Shown here in pieces: positions 1-4,965 of a stretch of DNA of 12,341 nt. Source of the DNA: Dehalococcoidia bacterium (GTDB lineage Bacteria > Chloroflexota > Dehalococcoidia > Dehalococcoidales > W693); the NCBI GenBank assembly GCA_011170385.1, contig DUFE01000085.1, positions 8,879-21,219 on the forward strand. Direction: 5' to 3'. The notes beneath the pieces are model-generated. The model made no database searches and was not told the origin of the DNA. It was given only the letters and a program-made list of their open reading frames with translations. Each line of letters starts with the position of its first letter. The stretch's first letter is position 1. The translations under genes were made by a program, and so were the position numbers.

Positions 1-8
1 TCAATCAG

Positions 9-38
9 AATGCTACAAAATGATAATAATGTAGCATT
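9..38. repeat. Perfect inverted repeat near left edge
   Basis: AATGCTACA (9-17) and TGTAGCATT (30-38) are perfect 9-bp inverted arms around a 12-nt AT-rich loop. No T-run follows on the plus strand, so it could be a weak terminator for a gene left of the window, a stable 3' end, or an operator. Confidence 0.5.
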
Positions 39-68
39 TAAAGAGCTTATAGGTAAGTGTAAACAACC

Positions 69-87
69 TTGATATGGCCTATATCAA
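69..87. promoter_or_regulatory. Operator-like dyad upstream of promoter copy 1
   Basis: TTGATAT (69-75) and ATATCAA (81-87) form a perfect dyad around GGCCT, ending 14 bp before the -35 box at 102. A related dyad with the same GGCCT core lies at 2666-2684. Position and symmetry suggest a regulator site; no binding protein can be named. Confidence 0.4.
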
Positions 88-101
88 TATCATCTAACCT
101 A

Positions 102-130
102 TTGACAACACCTATATCGGGGAATACTAT
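102..130 (+). promoter_or_regulatory. Repeated sigma-70 type promoter, copy 1
   Basis: TTGACA (102-107), a 17-bp spacer, then TACTAT (125-130). The spacer contains CACCTATATCGGGG, the sequence shared with the other copies. The predicted start of transcription is near 137, with AGGAGG at 156-161 and the TTG start at 170. The -35 is a perfect consensus and the -10 matches 4 of 6. Confidence 0.8.
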
Positions 131-169
131 GGCTTTATCTATTATATACAATTATAGGAGGCTATTATT

Positions 170-1255
170 TTGGCTAAAAGAAAAGGTACCATGACCAATA
201 GGGAGAGGGTGGAGGCACTACTCCAGCACAAAAAACCGGATAGGGTGCCTATCTGGCCTTTTGCCTACCAGGGTTTTGCCACTGTATATACCGGCACTTC
301 TATCGCCGATGCCTACAACAAACCAAAAACCGCCTATGAAGCCCAGAGGAAGACCTGCCAGGACTTTGACTGGGTCTTTACGGCAATGCTTTCTTATGCC
401 GCTTACGGTGGCTGGGAGTTCGGCGGTGAAATCAAGTGGCCCAGTGGTGAATTTTCCCAGGCTCCTACAGTAACACGCCATCCGGTAGAGACTGTGGAAG
501 ATGTTTGGAAACTGGAAAAACCCGAAGTGTCAACTGCTGGAATTGTTCCTCTGGTTGTGGAGTTTACAAAGATGTGCCAAGAGGAATGGCTGGACAACCA
601 AGGATTTAATGTGCTTGCTCTATGCTACGGCCCCTTTAACACCGCCGGTAACGTTGCTGGTCCGGCCAATCTGTGTAAGTGGGTACTTAAGAAACCTGAT
701 GCTGCCAACCAACTTATTCGTCTTGGTACCGACCATTCCATAGACCTTATTGAGTACAATCACAAGCTTTTCGGTATTAAAGGGGTTCTGCCCTTTACCG
801 GCGAGGCGATAGCTACAGGACAGCTCATCTCAGCAGACCAGTTTGAAAAGTTTGTCTTACCCTATTTTCAGGAGTTACATAGTAGGATACTATCGTTGGG
901 ATATAAAAATATCTATTCCCACCTCTGTGGCGAGCAGAATGCAAACCTGGTGCACTGGGCCAAAGTACCATTCGGTAACCCGGGAATCATAAGTATCGGT
1001 CATGAGGTTGAGTTAGAAACGGCGGGTAAATATTTCCCCAACGACATCATCATGGGAAACCTTGAGCCGGCTATTATCCAGACAGGGACCCCGGATGAAG
1101 TCTATGAAGCCACCAAGAAGAACGTCATAGATGGAATGACCAAGTGTCCGGGTGGTTATACTTTCTCCCCTGGCTGTGAGCTGCCACCTATGGCGAAGGC
1201 AGAAAACGTCAAAGCTATGAGTCAAGCAGTCGAAGACTATGGTTGGTATAAATAA
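170..1255 (+). CDS. UroD-superfamily zinc/corrinoid-type methyltransferase
   Basis: A 361-residue protein of the uroporphyrinogen decarboxylase superfamily. It is most like the MtaA/MtbA branch, which moves methyl groups between corrinoid proteins and an acceptor, rather than the heme enzyme. The zinc-binding pattern of that branch is visible: H251-x-C253 in SHLCGEQ and C336 in SPGCELPP, 83 residues apart. The arginine-rich N-terminal motif of true HemE is absent. The TIM-barrel length is normal. The start is TTG at 170, because AGGAGG (156-161) sits 8 nt before it; the first ATG (191) has no comparable site. A paralog at 6340-7413 shares long blocks such as GGWEFGGEIKWPSGEF and GCELPPMAK. 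It has promoter copy 1 and is followed by a strong hairpin, so it is probably monocistronic. No corrinoid-binding protein is in the window, so the substrate is unknown and the methyltransferase role is inferred from the family. Confidence 0.87.
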   Translation: MAKRKGTMTNRERVEALLQHKKPDRVPIWPFAYQGFATVYTGTSIADAYNKPKTAYEAQRKTCQDFDWVFTAMLSYAAYGGWEFGGEIKWPSGEFSQAPTVTRHPVETVEDVWKLEKPEVSTAGIVPLVVEFTKMCQEEWLDNQGFNVLALCYGPFNTAGNVAGPANLCKWVLKKPDAANQLIRLGTDHSIDLIEYNHKLFGIKGVLPFTGEAIATGQLISADQFEKFVLPYFQELHSRILSLGYKNIYSHLCGEQNANLVHWAKVPFGNPGIISIGHEVELETAGKYFPNDIIMGNLEPAIIQTGTPDEVYEATKKNVIDGMTKCPGGYTFSPGCELPPMAKAENVKAMSQAVEDYGWYK

Positions 1256-1270
1256 GACTTAGTAATCTCA

Positions 1271-1307
1271 ATATAGTAAGGGGTTCTTAGAGAGCCCCTT
1301 ACTATAT
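1271..1307 (+). terminator. Strong hairpin after the first methyltransferase gene
   Basis: Thirteen perfectly paired bases (1271-1283 with 1295-1307, core GTAAGGGG/CCCCTTAC) enclose an 11-nt loop that can itself add four pairs (TTCT/AGAG). It begins 15 nt after the stop codon. The 3' side is AT-rich rather than a clean T-run, so it may act as a weak intrinsic terminator or as an RNA 3'-end stabiliser. Confidence 0.6.
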
Positions 1308-1319
1308 ATCATCAACTAT

Positions 1320-1350
1320 CGAATCTGGAACTCATAAGCCCCGAATTATC
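1320..1350 (+). repeat. 31-bp intergenic repeat, copy A
   Basis: Begins CGAATCTGGAACTCATAAG and ends CCCCGAATTATC. Near-identical copies lie at 2619-2649 (one difference) and 4481-4511 (three differences), with a partial one at 3433-3446 and a 22-bp one at 8485-8506. Here it sits 14 bp upstream of the repeated -35 box. Confidence 0.85.
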
Positions 1351-1364
1351 AAGTATTCGACCTA

Positions 1365-1393
1365 TTGACAACACCTATGTCGGAGAGTAGATT
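1365..1393 (+). promoter_or_regulatory. Repeated promoter, copy 2
   Basis: TTGACA (1365-1370), 17-bp spacer, TAGATT (1388-1393). The spacer differs from the other copies at two places (CTATGTCGGAG instead of CTATATCGGGG). It lies 23 bp upstream of the ATG at 1417 and should drive the two tandem membrane methyltransferase genes. Confidence 0.8.
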
Positions 1394-1416
1394 TCCTTTA
1401 TCTAGGGTAAGGAATT

Positions 1417-2001
1417 ATGTCTTTAATACCTGAATTTGATATAGGTGTCTGGAATGCCTGGATCTTTGTGCTTGCTGGCTTGTTTTTACATATGGTGCCA
1501 CCAATGCTGGCAACACAATTTAACAAGAATTTGAATAAGAAATTTTCTGAGGCCCCAGCCGATGTTTACCTTAACAAGAATGAAAGGAGAATCAGCACCA
1601 TTTCAATAGCTTTTCTTCTTTTGCTCTTTATCTATACTGTTTTCCTGCCGCTACAATTAGCAACACCCTGGTTTTATACCGGTCTTGTCATCTTCTTATT
1701 GGCAGAGATAGTGTATATGATTACAATCTTCCCTTGGGCTGCTACCCCGGTTGATAAGCCTGTTACCACAGGAATATACCGTTATTCCAGGCATCCTATC
1801 TATCTCACCCTGTTTTTTCAATTGATAGGGGTGGGCATAGCTACCGCTTCATGGCTTTTTATATTGCTTACGGTTGTGTTTATGATTCTGTTCCATAATT
1901 CTGTGGCTCCTGAGGAACGGGGTTGCCTTGAGAAGTACGGTGATGCCTACCGTGAATATATGGAAAGGACTCCAAGGTGGATAGGATTACCAAAATCTTG
2001 A
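1417..2001 (+). CDS. Isoprenylcysteine/phospholipid methyltransferase-like membrane protein, first of pair
   Basis: A 194-residue integral membrane protein of the ICMT/PEMT-like family, which uses S-adenosylmethionine to methylate membrane-associated substrates. The family signature is clear: GIYRYSRHPIYL at about 119-130, then a hydrophobic hairpin, then EE (166-167) and KYGDAYREYMERTPRW near the end. Hydrophobic segments lie at about 12-33, 60-78, 85-105 and 128-160. The start ATG at 1417 has AAGGA a few bases upstream. The next gene, 23 nt downstream, is its paralog, and both start MSL-P-F-IG-WNAWIF. Bacterial members have few characterised substrates, so none is assigned. Confidence 0.85.
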   Translation: MSLIPEFDIGVWNAWIFVLAGLFLHMVPPMLATQFNKNLNKKFSEAPADVYLNKNERRISTISIAFLLLLFIYTVFLPLQLATPWFYTGLVIFLLAEIVYMITIFPWAATPVDKPVTTGIYRYSRHPIYLTLFFQLIGVGIATASWLFILLTVVFMILFHNSVAPEERGCLEKYGDAYREYMERTPRWIGLPKS

Positions 2002-2024
2002 ATTCTTAAAAAAAGGGATAAGTC

Positions 2025-2588
2025 ATGTCACTTGTACCAGCTTTCGAGATAGGGCTGTGGAATGCCTGGATTTTCATGCCTTACCTTTTCTTGATAGTAA
2101 TAATAGTTGGAAAATTTAAAAAGGGTGAAGAGCCAGGAAAGACTGAACTAGATGCTATGAATCAGCATGAAAAGAGAATCTTCAATTTTTCAATGCTGGT
2201 TTTTTTATCTACCTTGGTATACTCTATCTTCCTGCCGCTAAACTTGGGGACAGTATGGTTTTATGCAGGTATTTCCATTACTCTTATTGGACTTCTAGCA
2301 CTTACGATAGCCATGGTGAATTTTACTACTACTCTATGGGATGAACCCGTTACAAAAGGACTATATCACTATTCAAGGCACCCCGTGTATATCGCTGTGG
2401 CTATATTTTTATTAGGTGTTGGGATAGCTTCTGCTTCTTGGCTTTTTCTATTGCTCTCTATAGTATTTACAATTCTTAATTCCCTCAGAGCGATTAATGA
2501 AGAACGGTTCTGCCTTGGGAAATACGGTGATGCCTATCGTAAATACATGAATAGAACGCCAAGATGGTTGGGTATGCCAAAATCATAG
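2025..2588 (+). CDS. Isoprenylcysteine/phospholipid methyltransferase-like membrane protein, second of pair
   Basis: A 187-residue paralog of the preceding gene with the same layout: N-terminal WNAWIF segment, GLYHYSRHPVYI at about 112-123, an EE pair at 159-160 and the C-terminal KYGDAYRKYMNRTPRW. The region after the first membrane segment (about 30-50) has diverged most and is shorter and more charged. The 23-nt gap to the upstream gene and the lack of a promoter between them indicate one transcript from promoter copy 2. The ribosome site is weak (AAAGGGA). The pair arose by tandem duplication. Divergence between the copies is substantial, so they may act on different substrates or form a heterodimer; neither is shown by sequence. 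Confidence 0.85.
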   Translation: MSLVPAFEIGLWNAWIFMPYLFLIVIIVGKFKKGEEPGKTELDAMNQHEKRIFNFSMLVFLSTLVYSIFLPLNLGTVWFYAGISITLIGLLALTIAMVNFTTTLWDEPVTKGLYHYSRHPVYIAVAIFLLGVGIASASWLFLLLSIVFTILNSLRAINEERFCLGKYGDAYRKYMNRTPRWLGMPKS

Positions 2589-2618
2589 AAGAATTAGATA
2601 AATCTCGTGACTAAATCC

Positions 2619-2649
2619 CGAATCTGGAACTCATAAACCCCGAATTATC
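2619..2649 (+). repeat. 31-bp intergenic repeat, copy B, without a promoter
   Basis: Differs from the copy at 1320-1350 by a single base. It lies between two converging genes and is not followed by the TTGACA/TAGATT module, so the 31-bp unit can exist apart from the promoter. Confidence 0.85.
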
Positions 2650-2665
2650 AGGCATTTTACTCCTC

Positions 2666-2684
2666 AATGATGGCCTGTATCATT
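2666..2684. repeat. Dyad with GGCCT core
   Basis: AATGAT (2666-2671) and ATCATT (2679-2684) are inverted arms. The centre shares GGCCT-(A/G)-TATCA with the dyad at 69-87. It lies between the converging gene ends and just before the minus-strand stop codon, so here it may be a relic rather than an operator. Confidence 0.35.
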
Positions 2685-2711
2685 CTAAGTTTAAAGTATA
2701 TCATTATTCGG

Positions 2712-3350
2712 TTATTGCTCAAGCCTTCTTGTTGTGAATAGCAACGCAAAACCAAAAACCCCCAATAGTGCAAATATGGAGCGAGCAGCAGCAGCATTGA
2801 TAAAAGAAACGCCAATAATTAGCCCAAAGATAAACAAAAATCCGATTGAAACTAGTCTATCCCACTTTATTAGACGAGGGCTGATATCCCTATCCACCAA
2901 GCGATACTTTCCGGTGGCGTATGCCCAAAGTGCAAATCTCATAATACCAACGAATATCATGTTGGTTACGTATATGATAAGTGGCAGTTGCTCTTTTGGA
3001 TAACTCCCAAAAAGGGAAGTAGAAAAAGGTATCAAGGCAACAAACATCAGGAAAAATATATTCAGCCATATTAGTCTATCATCAGATTGCTTGATGTAAC
3101 GAAAAGCAAAGTGATGGAGATACCAAAAGATACCAAGTATTACAAAACTAATAAAATAACTTAACAATTTGGGCCATAGTTCAAGCAGCCTCTGGGGCAG
3201 TTCTGTGTGTCGCGATGACTGGGCTATCTCCGGGACACTGATTTCAAGCACAAGCAAGGTCATAACTATAGCGAAGACACCGTCGGTCAAGGCTTCAAGA
3301 CGTTTTGGGGTGAATATAGTGGCTGATTCTTTCTTCTCAATCTGGTTCAT
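2712..3350 (-). CDS. TMEM175/DUF1211-family membrane protein
   Basis: A 212-residue protein with about six membrane segments (roughly 20-38, 62-80, 93-112, 122-141, 167-184, 189-206). It matches the bacterial TMEM175 (DUF1211) family of tetrameric cation channels. The signature is at 16-37: KRLEALTDGVFAIVMTLLVL, the pore-lining first helix. The usual phenylalanine of R-x-x-x-F-x-D is leucine here (L21). The start is supported by AGGAGG seven bases upstream (GAGGAGGTTGAGAAATG on the minus strand). It is the only minus-strand gene in the left region and does not use the repeated promoter. Potassium leak is the reported activity of bacterial homologues; the role here is unknown. Confidence 0.85.
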   Translation of the reverse strand: MNQIEKKESATIFTPKRLEALTDGVFAIVMTLLVLEISVPEIAQSSRHTELPQRLLELWPKLLSYFISFVILGIFWYLHHFAFRYIKQSDDRLIWLNIFFLMFVALIPFSTSLFGSYPKEQLPLIIYVTNMIFVGIMRFALWAYATGKYRLVDRDISPRLIKWDRLVSIGFLFIFGLIIGVSFINAAAARSIFALLGVFGFALLFTTRRLEQ

Positions 3351-3386
3351 TTCTCAACCTCCTCTTTAATAATGAATATTCTCAAT

Positions 3387-3415
3387 ATAATCTGTGTTGT
3401 CCATTATACTATCAA
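3387..3415 (-). promoter_or_regulatory. Possible promoter of the TMEM175-like gene
   Basis: On the minus strand TTGATA (3415-3410) is followed after 17 bp by GATTAT (3392-3387). An overlapping TATAAT (3408-3403) is an alternative -10 without a good -35. Either would read toward the gene starting at 3350. Confidence 0.35.
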
Positions 3416-3432
3416 CAAATAGAGGGTGATAT

Positions 3433-3446
3433 AGCCCCGAAATCCA
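3433..3446 (+). repeat. Partial 31-bp repeat upstream of promoter copy 4
   Basis: Only the right part of the repeat is recognisable (AGCCCCGAAATC). The sequence from there to the -35 still aligns with that at 1337-1364, so this unit has lost or diverged in its left half. Confidence 0.55.
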
Positions 3447-3459
3447 AGTTTATAACCTA

Positions 3460-3488
3460 TTGACAACACATATATCGGGGAGTAGATT
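3460..3488 (+). promoter_or_regulatory. Repeated promoter, copy 4
   Basis: TTGACA (3460-3465), 17-bp spacer with CACATATATCGGGGAG, TAGATT (3483-3488). It precedes the oxidoreductase ATG at 3516 by 27 bp. CCCCGA at 3435-3440 and TCGGGG at 3475-3480 are inverted half-sites 40 bp apart that bracket the -35. Confidence 0.82.
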
Positions 3489-3515
3489 TGCTTTATATAT
3501 CATCTGGAGGATTCT

Positions 3516-4469
3516 ATGAAAGCGGTTATATACGAAAAATACGGGCCACCGGAAGTTCTTCAGCTCAAGGAGGTAGAAAAACCTACCCTCAAGGACAATG
3601 AAGTACTTATTAAAGTACATGCTACAACAGTGACTCCGATGGACTTGCGTTTACGTCAACCAGGTATGAACATTATTGCCCGGATGATAGCAGGACTGAT
3701 AAAACCAAAGAATCCTATATTGGGGGTTGAGTTTGCTGGGGAAATTGAATCGGTAGGCAAAGATGTAAAGCGATTTAAGGAATGTGACCAGGTATATGGA
3801 GGAGCACTCCCTTTCGGTGCACATGCCGAGTACATATGTATGCCTGAAAACAAAGTTGGCATTAAACCTTCAAATATGACCTTTGAAGAAGCCGCTGGAG
3901 TGACCTTTGCGGGAACAACGGCACTAAAATTTTTAAGAGAAAAGGGCAATATTCGAGAAGGGCAGAAAGTTCTTATCATCGGAGCCTCCGGTAGTATGGG
4001 CACTTTCGCTGTACAGCTTGCCAAATATTTCGGCACTGACGTTACCGGGGTATGCAGCACATCTAATCTGGAGATGGTGCAGTCTCTGGGAGCAGATAAG
4101 GTAATTGACTACACAAAAGAGGATTTCACGAAAACCGGCCAGACTTACGACATTATTTTCGATGCCGTAGGTAAAAGGTCTTTTTCACAATGTAAAGGCT
4201 CATTAAACAGCGGAGGTATCTATCTCAGCACTGTTGCCACCATTCCACTGCTTTTACAGATGTTATGGACTTCTAAGATAGGTGACAAGAAAGCTGTTTT
4301 TGCAATGCTACCTTTCACCCCGGAAGACCTCGTTTTTTTGAAAGATGCTATTGAGGCAGGGAAGGTGAAAACAGTAATTGACCAGACCTATCCTCTGAGC
4401 GAAATTTCCGCGGCTCATAAACATGTTGCAACAGGACACAAAAAGGGAAACATAGTCATAACTATTTAA
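3516..4469 (+). CDS. Zinc-independent MDR oxidoreductase (quinone oxidoreductase/alcohol dehydrogenase-like)
   Basis: A 317-residue cytosolic medium-chain dehydrogenase/reductase. The N-terminal GroES-like domain opens MKAVIYEKYGPPEVL and contains GVEFAGEIESVG (70-81). The Rossmann fold carries the nucleotide motif GASGSMG (156-162), typical of NADPH-using quinone oxidoreductase-like members, then the conserved GADKVIDY (192-199). Neither the catalytic zinc ligand pattern nor the four-cysteine structural zinc loop is visible, so it should reduce C=C or quinone bonds, or another activated substrate, without metal. The ribosome site TGGAGG lies before the ATG. It has promoter copy 4 and no partner before the next promoter, so it is probably monocistronic. 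The substrate cannot be read from the sequence. Confidence 0.88.
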   Translation: MKAVIYEKYGPPEVLQLKEVEKPTLKDNEVLIKVHATTVTPMDLRLRQPGMNIIARMIAGLIKPKNPILGVEFAGEIESVGKDVKRFKECDQVYGGALPFGAHAEYICMPENKVGIKPSNMTFEEAAGVTFAGTTALKFLREKGNIREGQKVLIIGASGSMGTFAVQLAKYFGTDVTGVCSTSNLEMVQSLGADKVIDYTKEDFTKTGQTYDIIFDAVGKRSFSQCKGSLNSGGIYLSTVATIPLLLQMLWTSKIGDKKAVFAMLPFTPEDLVFLKDAIEAGKVKTVIDQTYPLSEISAAHKHVATGHKKGNIVITI

Positions 4470-4480
4470 ATAATTCAGCC

Positions 4481-4511
4481 CGAATCTGGAAATCGTAAGC
4501 CCCAAATTATC
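4481..4511 (+). repeat. 31-bp intergenic repeat, copy C
   Basis: Twenty-eight of 31 positions match the copy at 1320-1350; the changes fall in CTCATAAG (to ATCGTAAG) and at CCCCGA (to CCCCAA). It begins 11 nt after the oxidoreductase stop codon and ends 14 bp before the next -35 box. Confidence 0.8.
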
Positions 4512-4525
4512 TATTATATAACCTA

Positions 4526-4554
4526 TTGACATCACCTATATCGGGGAGTAGATT
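4526..4554 (+). promoter_or_regulatory. Repeated promoter, copy 5
   Basis: TTGACA (4526-4531), 17-bp spacer with CACCTATATCGGGGAG, TAGATT (4549-4554). Transcription would start near 4561, about 11 nt before the structured leader at 4572. Confidence 0.82.
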
Positions 4555-4571
4555 TACCCCATAATTGAATA

Positions 4572-4647
4572 TCGCCTGGGTGGGTGGATGAGGCGAAGTT
4601 CATAAGGGCACTGGTTTCGCTTAATGAAAGCGCAGCTAGTGCCTTTT
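4572..4647 (+). ncRNA. Structured leader RNA, attenuator- or riboswitch-like, copy 1
   Basis: Positions 4576-4621 are identical to 7467-7512 (46 nt). Predicted pairings: P1 TCGCCT (4572-4577) with AGGCGA (4591-4596); P2 GGGCACTGG (4606-4614) with CTAGTGCCT (4636-4644); inside it P3 CGCTT (4618-4622) with AAGCG (4628-4632). P2 is followed by a short T-run (4644-4647), as in an intrinsic terminator. An exclusive alternative, GCGAA (4593-4597) with TTCGC (4616-4620), would break P1 and P3. The second copy preserves P1, P2 and P3 although the bases outside the 46 nt differ, which supports real RNA structure. It does not match any riboswitch class I can recall. Confidence 0.65.
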
Positions 4648-4679
4648 CTAATTATTATCAACAAAGGAGGTTGATCACT

Positions 4680-4880
4680 ATGAGTGACCAGGTTAAGGGA
4701 ATAGGTAAATTCTGCGACTCTGTTTGCCCAATATGCATAGCGGCACGAGGCAAAATGCCATGGTTAAAGCCTGTGGTCAAGGCCGAATATTACTCGGTAT
4801 GCAAACTCATGGGCTTTTTTAGGGTACCGTGGCCTTGTCTCATAAGAGAAAGGCAAACAGGTAAGAAACCCTGGGAATAG
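4680..4880 (+). CDS. Small Cys-rich protein of unknown function
   Basis: A 66-residue soluble protein with five cysteines: C12-x3-C16-x2-C19, then C41 and C53. The first three copy the CxxxCxxC spacing used to hold an iron-sulfur cluster in radical SAM enzymes, but the protein is far too short for that family; metal or cluster binding is an inference. It is basic in the middle and has two tryptophan-proline contexts (PWL, PWP). The start ATG at 4680 is chosen because AAAGGAGG ends 8 nt before it; an in-frame GTG at 4584 would run through the structured leader. It sits under promoter copy 5 and the leader RNA, 85 nt before the acyl-CoA dehydrogenase-like gene, and probably shares its transcript. 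Not recognised as a named family. Confidence 0.7.
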   Translation: MSDQVKGIGKFCDSVCPICIAARGKMPWLKPVVKAEYYSVCKLMGFFRVPWPCLIRERQTGKKPWE

Positions 4881-4965
4881 AACTCGATTCATTCCCTAAT
4901 TAAAAAAACAGAAACAAGTTGTAATTCAAGCTTGCGAAAATGAAGATTCCTAAAGGAGGATTAGT

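Noticed and set aside
170..1255. Heme-pathway uroporphyrinogen decarboxylase (hemE)
   Set aside because: The HemE N-terminal arginine motif is missing and the zinc ligands of methyltransferases are present.
1320..4511. CRISPR array made of the 31-bp repeats
   Set aside because: The copies are kilobases apart between genes, with no regular spacers and no cas genes.
4543..4551. GGGGAGTAG resembles the start of the yybP-ykoY manganese riboswitch
   Set aside because: It spans the spacer and -10 of the promoter, upstream of the predicted transcript start, and the rest of that riboswitch is absent.
4588..4600. ATGAGGCGAAG recalls the hammerhead ribozyme core (CUGAUGA...GAAA)
   Set aside because: The CUGAUGA sequence and the three-stem arrangement are not present.
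4584..4679. N-terminal extension of the Cys-rich protein from an in-frame GTG at 4584
   Set aside because: It would run through the conserved structured leader, and the strong AAAGGAGG site points to ATG 4680.
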